DNA of 46,757 bases from Aggregatilineales bacterium (GTDB lineage: Bacteria > Chloroflexota > Anaerolineae > Aggregatilineales > Ch27). Below are positions 23,453 to 30,591 of the stretch, one piece after another. The position numbers and the translations under genes are program-made. Where the stretch lies: NCBI GenBank assembly GCA_029976025.1, contig JARKNX010000155.1:1-46757 (forward strand). Direction: 5' to 3'. Every line of letters begins with the position of its first letter. Position 1 is the first letter of the stretch. The notes under the pieces are model-generated. The model saw only the letters and a list, made by a program, of their open reading frames with translations. It was not told the DNA's origin and searched no databases.

Positions 23453-25570
23453 ATGGCTGCCTCATTGATAGGGCGATCGCTCGGGAAGTATCAGATTGTT
23501 GATCTGATCGGGCAAGGCGGGATGGCAACCGTCTACAAGGGATATCAGGAGGACGTTCAACGTTATGTGGCGGTCAAGGTGCTGCCGCCGCATCCTGGTC
23601 AGAGTGACGAGTATATCGCCCGCTTTCGGCTGGAAGCGCGCACCATCGCCCGGCTGCAACACCCCCATATCCTGCCGCTGTACGACTACGGGCTGGAGGA
23701 TGACATCCTCTACCTGGTCACGCCGTTCATCGAAGGCGGCTCCCTGCGCGAGCGTATTGAGGGCGGCCCCCTGCCGACTGCCGAAGTCAATCGGATTTTG
23801 CAGCAGCTCGCCCCGGCCCTGGATTACGCGCACAAAAACGGCGTCGTCCACCGCGATATCAAGCCGGCCAACATCCTGATCAGCGGGGAAGGAAACGCGA
23901 CGCTGGCCGATTTCGGCGTCGTCAAGATGGTGGCGGAAGGCACAATGCTGACAGCGACATCCGGCGTGATCGGGACGCCCGCCTACATGGCGCCGGAACA
24001 GGGGCAGGGCCTCACCGTTGATGGGCGCTCTGACATTTATTCGCTGGGCGTGGTCACCTACGAAATGCTCAGCGGCCTGCTCCCCTTCACCGCAGACACC
24101 CCGTGGCAACTGCTGTTCAAGCATATCACCGAGCCGGTCCCGAATATCCTGGACCTGGTACAGGGCCTTCCGATCGGCATTGAGGCCGTCCTGCTGCGGG
24201 CGGTAGCCAAGGACCCGCAGGATCGCTACCAGACCGCCGGCGCGTTCGCCGGGGAGTTCGCCCAGGTCGTGCAGGGGACTCTGTCCGCCGGCACGGCAAT
24301 AACCCCGACAGTAACGGCGCGCGGGACGGGCGCGGCCCCGACGGAAAGCAGCACGATCGACCGGGAGGCCACGATCGCCGCCCCATCGACTCAGCCCGGC
24401 GGCGCACCCCACCCGCCCGCGGAACCGGCCCGGCCAACCCGCACCAGTGATAGACGCATCTGGCTGGCCGGCGGCGCAATTATCGTGGTCCTGCTGGTTG
24501 TGGCGATCGCCCTGCTTATCGCCCTGGCGAGCCGCGCTCCAGAGGTCGCAGTTGCTGAGGCTACCAGCACTCCCCAGGCCATGAGCATGGATCACGACGA
24601 TCCCCCGGCGGGGGGGTACGGCTACAGCTCTTCCCGACCCACGGCGACCCGCGCCCCGGTCGTGATTGCGCCTTCGACCGGCAATGCGGCAACTTTCTCC
24701 ACCGCGGCGCGCCCCGGCGATACGATCGCGATCACCCTTCCGGAAATCGCGCCGCCGCCTGCCGGCCGCCAGTACGCCGGCTGGCTGCTCGCGGGCGACA
24801 CAGCTCAGTTCCTGGGCTGGCTGACCGTGGATGCTGAAGGGGAAGCCACGCTGCGCTGGACTGACCCGAACGGCCGGATGCTGCCGGCTTCCTTCACCGA
24901 AGTCCTGGTCTCTGCCGAAAGCGCTATCACGGCCGGCCCGGGAGATCAGGTGCTCTACCGCGGCAGCGTGCTGGCAATGGTGGTCCCGCCCCTGCGCGAT
25001 CTGTTCATCGTGTCGGCGGACGGCCGCCCTGACCGCAGCCTGATCGATGACATCCTGGCTGAGGCCGACCTCGGCGTGCGTCACGCTGAACTCGCTGCCA
25101 GCGCGAGCAGCCTCGGCAGCCTGCGAACACACGCCGAACACACGCTGAACATCATCCAGGGCACGCAAGAAGACCTCAATGGCGACGGCAGCGCCCAGAA
25201 TCCCGGGCTGGGGTTCGGCCTGCCCTATTTTCTGGAGCGCATTGACGAGCGCCTGGCGGCGGTATCGGAGGATGCCGCCCCCGCGCTTCATGACCGCACC
25301 GAAGACCTGCGCATCTGCCTCATGAACACGCAGGAGCGCCTGAGCCAGGCGGTTGCGCTCGGCACGGAGGCGCTGGATACGACGGACTTCGACGCGGCGC
25401 GAAGGATCATGCAGCAGGACGCGCAGTTGCTCGCCGAGCTGATCAACGGCGGTGACCTGAACGAAAACAGGCGTATCGAAATGTTCGAGGGGGAGTGCGG
25501 CCTGCGACAGGTGGCCGACTTCGGGCCGAACCTGGGCGAAGTGGCGCTGGAGGAAGTCGTCGCTCCGTAG
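23453..25570 (+). CDS. PknB-type transmembrane Ser/Thr protein kinase
   Basis: The 705-residue product has an N-terminal kinase domain: the Gly-rich loop GQGGMATVYKG at 20-31, Lys42 (VAVKVL), catalytic Asp135 in HRDIKPANIL, the DFG motif and APEQGQG. It then has a Thr/Pro-rich linker, a single membrane helix (about 338-362) and an exterior domain of about 340 residues rich in Ala and acidic residues. No PASTA repeats are seen, so the sensor part is of another, unrecognised type. ATG 23453 is chosen because it leaves the usual dozen residues before the Gly-rich loop and follows GGGGGAGA. Signal and substrates are unknown. Confidence 0.93.
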   Translation: MAASLIGRSLGKYQIVDLIGQGGMATVYKGYQEDVQRYVAVKVLPPHPGQSDEYIARFRLEARTIARLQHPHILPLYDYGLEDDILYLVTPFIEGGSLRERIEGGPLPTAEVNRILQQLAPALDYAHKNGVVHRDIKPANILISGEGNATLADFGVVKMVAEGTMLTATSGVIGTPAYMAPEQGQGLTVDGRSDIYSLGVVTYEMLSGLLPFTADTPWQLLFKHITEPVPNILDLVQGLPIGIEAVLLRAVAKDPQDRYQTAGAFAGEFAQVVQGTLSAGTAITPTVTARGTGAAPTESSTIDREATIAAPSTQPGGAPHPPAEPARPTRTSDRRIWLAGGAIIVVLLVVAIALLIALASRAPEVAVAEATSTPQAMSMDHDDPPAGGYGYSSSRPTATRAPVVIAPSTGNAATFSTAARPGDTIAITLPEIAPPPAGRQYAGWLLAGDTAQFLGWLTVDAEGEATLRWTDPNGRMLPASFTEVLVSAESAITAGPGDQVLYRGSVLAMVVPPLRDLFIVSADGRPDRSLIDDILAEADLGVRHAELAASASSLGSLRTHAEHTLNIIQGTQEDLNGDGSAQNPGLGFGLPYFLERIDERLAAVSEDAAPALHDRTEDLRICLMNTQERLSQAVALGTEALDTTDFDAARRIMQQDAQLLAELINGGDLNENRRIEMFEGECGLRQVADFGPNLGEVALEEVVAP

Positions 25571-25596
25571 CCCCTGGCGCCCTGTTCCGCGGCGGC

Positions 25597-26370
25597 TCAG
25601 TGAGCGCGGCGGGATAAACGCGTGACCGCTGCTGCCGCCACACTGAAGGCGATCAGGCTGAGATCGAGCGCCTGATCCCGGCTCAGGCCGGGCAGCGGCG
25701 CGGGCACGCCATCCCCCCGGAAGAAGCCCAGGATGAACGCCCCCGCCCCGGTCAGCCCCAGCGCCAGCCACAGCCGGTATCCGCGCAGCCAGCCCGCCAG
25801 CGCCAGCCCGATCAGGAGCGCCAGCAGCGCAGCCCCGAACCAGACGCCAAAAAGCTGGACGTTGTAGCGCGGGGCGATCGCGCCGTAGATATCGGGCCGC
25901 TCGCTGACCGCCCAGGCGGGGTGCTCAGCCAGCGTCCACACTTCCGCCCCGTAAGCGCAGGCAGACGCCCAGCAGCCCGCCCAGGCGGCCATCACGCCCG
26001 CCGGCCAGACCAGCGCCAGCACATCTGTCACAGCGCGCCAGTCCACCCGCCGCCAGCGGCAGACCAGCCAGGCGCCCAGCAGCCCGCCGCAGACGGCCCC
26101 GTGCCAGCTCAGCCCGCCGGTGCGCAGATCGAACGCCTCGCCCACATGATCTTTGAAGTAAGCCGCGCTCAGCAGGACATGAAACAGCCGCGCGCCGATC
26201 ACGCCGCCAACCAGCCCGCCCAGCCCGGCGTCAATCCAGTGCAGCGGGCGGGGGACGGCCCGGCGACGGGCGGCAACCGCCAACGCAGCCAGCCCGAGCG
26301 CGACCGCTCCGGCGATCAGGGCGGTGAAGGTCGGCACGGACAGACTTCCCAGAGTGAGGTACGGTTCCAC
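25597..26370 (-). CDS. Prolipoprotein diacylglyceryl transferase (Lgt)-like membrane protein
   Basis: The 257-residue polytopic protein has about seven hydrophobic segments and the Lgt signature GGLSWHGAVCGG, including the conserved His. It also has a GCWASACAYG segment matching the usual GCFxxGCCxG, and FFRGDG near the C-terminus. Lgt attaches diacylglycerol to lipobox cysteines. However, the arginine that normally comes two residues before the GC segment is Trp here (AWAGC), so activity may be altered or lost. The start is probably GTG 26368-26370; no clear Shine-Dalgarno is visible. A true lipoprotein substrate exists in this window (43344-43751). Confidence 0.72.
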   Translation of the reverse strand: MEPYLTLGSLSVPTFTALIAGAVALGLAALAVAARRRAVPRPLHWIDAGLGGLVGGVIGARLFHVLLSAAYFKDHVGEAFDLRTGGLSWHGAVCGGLLGAWLVCRWRRVDWRAVTDVLALVWPAGVMAAWAGCWASACAYGAEVWTLAEHPAWAVSERPDIYGAIAPRYNVQLFGVWFGAALLALLIGLALAGWLRGYRLWLALGLTGAGAFILGFFRGDGVPAPLPGLSRDQALDLSLIAFSVAAAAVTRLSRRAH

Positions 26371-26439
26371 GGGCGGCGCGCTTTTCTCCCCTCGCCGGCA
26401 GAAATCCTGTGGTGCGTATTGTACCCCCTGCCCCGGGCA

Positions 26440-26469
26440 TTGCGTCTTTTTCCGGCTCGCCTGTATACT
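26440..26469 (+). promoter_or_regulatory. Promoter of the phage-tail-tube-like gene
   Basis: TTGCGT (26440-26445) and TATACT (26464-26469) have an 18-bp spacer. It lies 114 bp before GTG 26583 and after the divergent Lgt-like start. Confidence 0.55.
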
Positions 26470-26582
26470 GGGATCAGCATAACCGCATTTCCGGGGTTGG
26501 GCGTATCCTGCGCGAAGTCGGACGCTTCGGCGCCGGTTTCGCCCTGTTGATCAAACAGAAAGCAGCGAAAGGAGCCGGGAAG

Positions 26583-26987
26583 GTGACCGATAAATTGGAA
26601 AGCGCAGCCAGATCGGTGGACAGCCTGTCCGCTTATGAGTTTCAGGTGGAGCTAAACGGCCAGATTGTCGGGGGCGTGTTCAACGTCCACGGCCTGACCA
26701 GTTTCATACTGGCCGAAGATATGCCGCCCGTCGTGATCGCCAAGATGGTGCAGCGCGACCCCGGGCTGCCCTTCAACCGCTGGATACGGGAGACGCTGGC
26801 CGGCGGACGCCCGACCCGTGACCTGGCTATTGTCGCCATGGACGAAGGCTACGAGACCCGCCGCTGGGTTTATCGCGACGCCTTCATCAGCCGGATCAGC
26901 TACTCTGACTTCGACACCGGCCTGACTGAGCTGGTGGAAGAGCGGGTGGAAATCCGGGCCGATCGGGTGGAAGAAATCTGGCCGTAG
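26583..26987 (+). CDS. Phage T4 gp19 (tail tube)-like orphan protein
   Basis: The 134-residue product reads SLSAYEFQVELNGQ, VFNVHGLTSF, then a PFNRWIRETL segment, RDLAIVAMD, RRWVYRDAFISR and ELVEERVEIR. This order and spacing resemble the gp19 tail-tube family of phage tails and contractile injection systems, with FxVEI, a GL turn, W-rich middle and NAxPxK-like strand. GTG 26583 is preferred because AAAGGAG precedes it by eight bases. It has its own promoter and a strong hairpin after the stop. No sheath, baseplate or spike gene is next to it, so its role is unclear. The family call rests on pattern only. Confidence 0.58.
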   Translation: MTDKLESAARSVDSLSAYEFQVELNGQIVGGVFNVHGLTSFILAEDMPPVVIAKMVQRDPGLPFNRWIRETLAGGRPTRDLAIVAMDEGYETRRWVYRDAFISRISYSDFDTGLTELVEERVEIRADRVEEIWP

Positions 26988-27007
26988 GGCGAATCTGTCG
27001 CCGGATA

Positions 27008-27048
27008 ACAAACGAGCGCGAGGATGACCACCCGCGCTCATTGTTTGT
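27008..27048 (+). terminator. Hairpin terminator after the gp19-like gene
   Basis: ACAAACGAGCGCG pairs with CGCGCTC, then a bulge (ATT) and GTTTGT. It is a long stem 21 bp after the stop, ending in a T-rich arm (TTGTTTGTCT). Confidence 0.75.
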
Positions 27049-27227
27049 CTCATCCCGACGGAATCGCGCCGGGGTGCAGGCCGTGCTTCCCCCGCCGATC
27101 GGGGCTTTGACAATCTCGCGGTCAGGATGCCAGTCTCTATCGGAGTGAGCAGCCGGCAGGCGAGATTTTCCAGGCTGGCGATGATCTCCCCCGCTCTCTG
27201 CCGGCAGCGAAGGACGCAGTGGGGAAC

Positions 27228-27254
27228 AAAAAAGCCGGCGTCACCGACACCGAC
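27228..27254 (-). terminator. Terminator of the tRNA-Ala gene
   Basis: Read on the minus strand, GTCGGT pairs with GCCGGC (two G-U pairs), followed directly by TTTTTT. It lies 18 bp after the tRNA 3' end. Confidence 0.65.
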
Positions 27255-27272
27255 TCTTCCGCGATCATCAGG

Positions 27273-27345
27273 TGGACGTGAAGGGATTCGAACCCTTGGC
27301 CTCCACAGTGCGATTGTGGCGCTCTCCCAGCTGAGCTACACGCCC
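27273..27345 (-). tRNA. tRNA-Ala (anticodon CGC)
   Basis: The 73-base cloverleaf is complete. Acceptor arm GGGCGTG pairs with CACGTCC, the D-arm is GCTC/GAGC, the anticodon stem CCACA/TGTGG holds loop ATCGCAC, and the T-arm AAGGG/CCCTT holds TTCGAAT. The anticodon at positions 34-36 is CGC, reading GCG. The G3-U70 pair, the main identity element for alanyl-tRNA synthetase, and the A73 discriminator are both present. Only CC of the CCA tail is encoded. It is transcribed alone, with a T-rich hairpin just downstream. Confidence 0.95.
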
Positions 27346-27493
27346 GGATGATGTGTGCGCATTGTAGCGTCCGGCCATACGGCTGTCAAGGGCGACCCCG
27401 CCCCCCTGACAATTGGGGTATCATACAGGCGCAAAATATTTTAGAGTTAAACTGGATCATATTGCCGGGTCGGAAACGTCAGGGGGAATAACT

Positions 27494-28192
27494 ATGGACA
27501 GTCTGTCCGATGCTTACAACCGGGTGCAGGGCGAGCTGATGGCCGGCGAAGAACTGCGCTGGGTAGGCAAGCCAAATCCGCTGCGGGCAGCCATGGCCAC
27601 GGTGCCGCTCGGCAGTATTGCGGCCGTGGTTATCAGCATCGGAATCGGCCTGCTGGCATTCATTATGCTGATTCCAATAAGGTCGGGTTCATCGTTCAAC
27701 GTGATTTCATTCACCGGCATCATGGCCCTGATCATAATTATCGCTGTGCTGGCGAGCCTCCTGAATCCGCTGCTCACGCTGCTGAACGCCCGGAACACGG
27801 TCTACGCCATCACCAGCCGCCGTATCATCATGCTGGAGGGGCGCAGAAGCTCGGTCACCTCCTACGGGCAGGACGATATCCAGCGCATCGAACGGCGGCT
27901 GCACGGCGACGGCAGCACTGGCGATATCATCTTCCGCTACGAGCCGCGCGCGCGTTCTGCCGGAAGTTTCAACTCCCGGTGGAGCCGCACGTTCGACATG
28001 CCGATCGGCTTCTTCGGCATCCCCGACGTGCGCCAGGTGGAGCGTATCCTGCTGGATACATTCGTCGTGGAAGGGAACGCGGCCAAAACCAAGCGCAAGA
28101 ACGAAGACGTGCTGCAGGATTACGACAACGAGGACTTCCTTGCCGAGCTGGAAAGCAGGGGCGAGCCGCGGCGAAGCTCTAAACGCCGCTGA
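27494..28192 (+). CDS. Membrane protein with PH-like (bPH2-type) domain
   Basis: The 232-residue product starts with a soluble segment (EELRWVGKPNP), typical of bacterial PH-like membrane proteins. Two membrane helices follow (about residues 40-65 and 75-97). Then comes YAITSRRIIMLEG with DIQRIERR, the strand pattern of the bPH2/YdbT fold. The C-terminus is charged (LQDYDNEDFLAELESR) and basic at the very end. ATG 27494 is chosen because AGGGGGAA precedes it. It is 30 bp before the double Nudix gene on the same strand and may be co-transcribed with it. No precise function is known. Confidence 0.72.
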   Translation: MDSLSDAYNRVQGELMAGEELRWVGKPNPLRAAMATVPLGSIAAVVISIGIGLLAFIMLIPIRSGSSFNVISFTGIMALIIIIAVLASLLNPLLTLLNARNTVYAITSRRIIMLEGRRSSVTSYGQDDIQRIERRLHGDGSTGDIIFRYEPRARSAGSFNSRWSRTFDMPIGFFGIPDVRQVERILLDTFVVEGNAAKTKRKNEDVLQDYDNEDFLAELESRGEPRRSSKRR

Positions 28193-28222
28193 CCTGCTCC
28201 GGCCCGAGACAGGATCATACCT

Positions 28223-29221
28223 ATGACGCCCACCCCTCCGCTGCTCGATGGCTATGTCCGCTGGCTGCGCTCGTATGTCGGCCACCAGCTTATCTACCTG
28301 GTCTACGCCGCCGCCGTTGTCTTTGACGAGCGCGGGCGCATCCTGGTGCAGTCCCGCTATGACTTCGACTGGCTGAGCGTCCCCGGCGGCGTGCTGGAGC
28401 TGGGCGAATCGCTGCCGGAGGCGGCCCGCCGTGAAGTCTACGAGGAGACTGGCATCCGCGTCGAGCTGCGCGGGCTGGCCGGCCTGCTCAGCCATCCCCG
28501 CTACAACCTGCTCTACCCCAATGGCGATCAGGTCCAGCAGTGGACAGCCGTGTTCTGGGGGGAGGCCGCCGGCGGCGATCTGCGCCCGGATGGCGGCGAG
28601 ACGCTGAGCGCGTTCTTCATCGAGCCGGATGAATTCCTCCACAAGACGCACCCCTCCCACGAGCAGATGATCCGCTACGCGCTGCACGCCCGGTCCGGCG
28701 CCGCCCCGCTGCTGGAGCCGGTCGAGTCCTTCCCCCCGCTCCAGCCCTATTACCCGATCCTGCGGGCGCATGTCGGACACGAGCGCGTCATCCTGCCGGG
28801 GACGCTGGCCGTCATTGAGGACGAGCGCGGCCGCATCCTGATGACGCAGCGGGCCGATTTCAACTGCTGGGATTTCCCTTCCGGCTTCGCCGACCTGGGC
28901 GAGACAACCACGGCCAATATCGTCCGCGAGGTGGAGGAGGAGACCGGCCTGATTGTCGAGCCGTACGCCATCATCGGCCTGTACAGCGAGCCGCGCTGGC
29001 ATGATCAGGAGTACCCCAACGGCGACAAAGTGCAGGGCGTCGGGCCAGCCTTCGCCTGCCGCGTGACCGGCGGGGCGCTGATCCCGGAAGGCAAAGATGG
29101 CGAGAACACGGCGGTGGCCTTCCTGCCGGTGGGCGATATCCTGGCCTGGCAGTGCAGCGAGGCAACGGCCCGTATCCTCGCCGACTACCAGGACCGTGCC
29201 GGCTGGCCGCACCTGCGCTAA
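28223..29221 (+). CDS. Tandem Nudix hydrolase (two Nudix domains)
   Basis: The 332-residue product holds two complete Nudix boxes, GX5EX7REUXEEXGU: one starting near residue 56 (GVLELGE, REVYEETGI) and one near residue 220 (GFADLGE, REVEEETGL). Both retain the metal-binding REx2EE residues, so both sites could be active. Each hydrolyses a nucleoside-diphosphate-linked compound; substrates such as NDP-sugars, NADH or oxidised nucleotides cannot be told apart from sequence. The two halves share YxNGDxVQ strands, suggesting internal duplication. The gene's last codons (DRAGWPHLR plus stop) are copied 47 bp downstream. Confidence 0.9.
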   Translation: MTPTPPLLDGYVRWLRSYVGHQLIYLVYAAAVVFDERGRILVQSRYDFDWLSVPGGVLELGESLPEAARREVYEETGIRVELRGLAGLLSHPRYNLLYPNGDQVQQWTAVFWGEAAGGDLRPDGGETLSAFFIEPDEFLHKTHPSHEQMIRYALHARSGAAPLLEPVESFPPLQPYYPILRAHVGHERVILPGTLAVIEDERGRILMTQRADFNCWDFPSGFADLGETTTANIVREVEEETGLIVEPYAIIGLYSEPRWHDQEYPNGDKVQGVGPAFACRVTGGALIPEGKDGENTAVAFLPVGDILAWQCSEATARILADYQDRAGWPHLR

Positions 29222-29223
29222 CG
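29194..29223 (+). repeat. 30-bp direct repeat, copy 1 (3' end of the Nudix gene)
   Basis: This encodes RAGWPHLR and the TAA stop. It recurs at 29241-29270 with one mismatch (26 of the bases form an unbroken identical run), 47 bp further on. Confidence 0.9.
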
Positions 29224-29240
29224 GAGACCTGCCTGACCAG

Positions 29241-29270
29241 CCGCGCCGGCTGGCCGCACCTGCGCTAACG
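29241..29270 (+). repeat. 30-bp direct repeat, copy 2 (non-coding)
   Basis: This is a near-exact copy of the Nudix gene end, including the stop codon, lying outside any gene. A small hairpin (GGTAGC, TCC, GCTACC at 29276-29290) follows it immediately. Confidence 0.9.
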
Positions 29271-29403
29271 CGGGAGGTAGCTCCGCTACCCGCCCCATCT
29301 GCGCCGCAGCACCGACAATCCCGGGTTGCCCAAAAGCGGCCCTCCTGTTACGCTTGGGGTGTCTCATCCGGCAGTTTTACCTCCCAGCAAAGGCGGTGCA
29401 AGC

Positions 29404-30510
29404 GTGTACGAAACTCGTCTGGCGGCGCTCCGCCAGATCACGAACGAGGCGGGCCTGGACGCGGTCGCCCTCATTCCCGGCTCCAACCTGATGTATCTGA
29501 CCGGCGAATACTTCCCCCTGATGGAACGCCCGACCATCTGCCTCTACCCGCGCCAGGGTGACCCGGTGTTCATCCTGCCCACACTGGAAGTGGAGAAGGT
29601 CTCCACGCCGCCCTATCCTCTGCGCGTCTATGCCTACACCGACACCGAAGGTTACGCTGGCGCGTTCAGCGAGGCGCTGGCTGCGCTGAGCCTGGACGGG
29701 CGCCGGCTGGGGGTAGAAGGCGGGCATATGCGCTTTTTCGAAGCGCAGGCGCTGGTGAAGGGCGCCCCGCGTATGCAGCTTATTGACGCTGGCGAAGCGC
29801 TGGCCACGCTGCGCATCCGCAAAGATGCCGCCGAAGTCGCCGCCCTGCGCCGGGCCGTCGCCGTCGCCCAGGACGGGCTGCTGGACCTGCTCCCCGGCAT
29901 ACGAGTCGGGATGACGGAACGCCAGATCGCGGGAGAGCTGATGATCGCCATGCTGAAACGGGGCAGCAGCGAGATGCCCTTCTCGGCGGCTGTGCTCAGC
30001 GGACCGAACAGCGCCCTGCCGCATGGCGTCCCCGGCGATCGGGCGCTGCAGGAGGGCGACCTGCTGCTGTTTGACTACGGCGCACAGATCGATGGCTACG
30101 CCTCCGACATCACGCGCACCTTCGCCATCGGGGAGCTGCGCGACCAGCGCCTGCTGGATGCCTACGCCGCCGTGCAGGCCGCGAACGAAGCCGGGCGGCG
30201 GGCAGCAGGGCCGGGCGTGCCCTGCCAGGAAGTGGACCGCGCCGCCCGCGCCGCAATCGAAAAGGCGGGCTTCGGCCAGTATTTCACCCATCGCACCGGG
30301 CACGGGCTGGGCATGGAAGTGCACGAAGGGCCGTATATCCGCGCAGGCAACACCGAGCTGCTCCAGCCGGGGAACGTCCACACGGTGGAGCCGGGCGTCT
30401 ACCTGCCGGGCGTCGGCGGCGTCCGTATTGAGGACGATGTCCTGATCACGGCGGACGGCGCCGAGTCACTGACAAGCCTGCCGCGCGACCTGCAGATCAT
30501 CGGAGGGTAG
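29404..30510 (+). CDS. Xaa-Pro aminopeptidase (M24B, PepP/PepQ-like)
   Basis: The 368-residue product has a short creatinase-like N-domain and an M24 catalytic domain. All five metal ligands are visible: the Asp pair in LLFDYGA and ASDITRTF, His in RTGHGLGMEVHEG, Glu in VEPGVY and Glu in RIEDDV. This close match to Xaa-Pro aminopeptidases suggests removal of N-terminal residues ahead of proline in cytosolic peptides. GTG 29404 is chosen because the sequence before it looks non-coding and AAAGGCGG lies upstream. It differs clearly from the first M24 gene (2266-3495), so the two are not recent duplicates. Confidence 0.92.
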   Translation: MYETRLAALRQITNEAGLDAVALIPGSNLMYLTGEYFPLMERPTICLYPRQGDPVFILPTLEVEKVSTPPYPLRVYAYTDTEGYAGAFSEALAALSLDGRRLGVEGGHMRFFEAQALVKGAPRMQLIDAGEALATLRIRKDAAEVAALRRAVAVAQDGLLDLLPGIRVGMTERQIAGELMIAMLKRGSSEMPFSAAVLSGPNSALPHGVPGDRALQEGDLLLFDYGAQIDGYASDITRTFAIGELRDQRLLDAYAAVQAANEAGRRAAGPGVPCQEVDRAARAAIEKAGFGQYFTHRTGHGLGMEVHEGPYIRAGNTELLQPGNVHTVEPGVYLPGVGGVRIEDDVLITADGAESLTSLPRDLQIIGG

Positions 30511-30533
30511 CCAGCCCGCCAGCAGAATCAGGG

Positions 30534-30567
30534 GCGGCGCCGATCCGGTGTGCTGGATCGGCGCCGC
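30534..30567. terminator. Bidirectional hairpin between convergent genes
   Basis: A perfect 13-bp stem, GCGGCGCCGATCC with GGATCGGCGCCGC, has an 8-base loop. It lies 24 bp past one stop and 24 bp before the other. T-runs are weak on both sides. Confidence 0.75.
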
Positions 30568-30591
30568 ATCCTTCACCGCCTCAGTCTGCTA

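Noticed and set aside
23462..25771. A 769-codon open frame antisense to the Ser/Thr kinase
   Set aside because: It is the mirror of a clear kinase gene in G+C-rich DNA, where stop codons are rare on the opposite strand. It shows no domain and no start signal.
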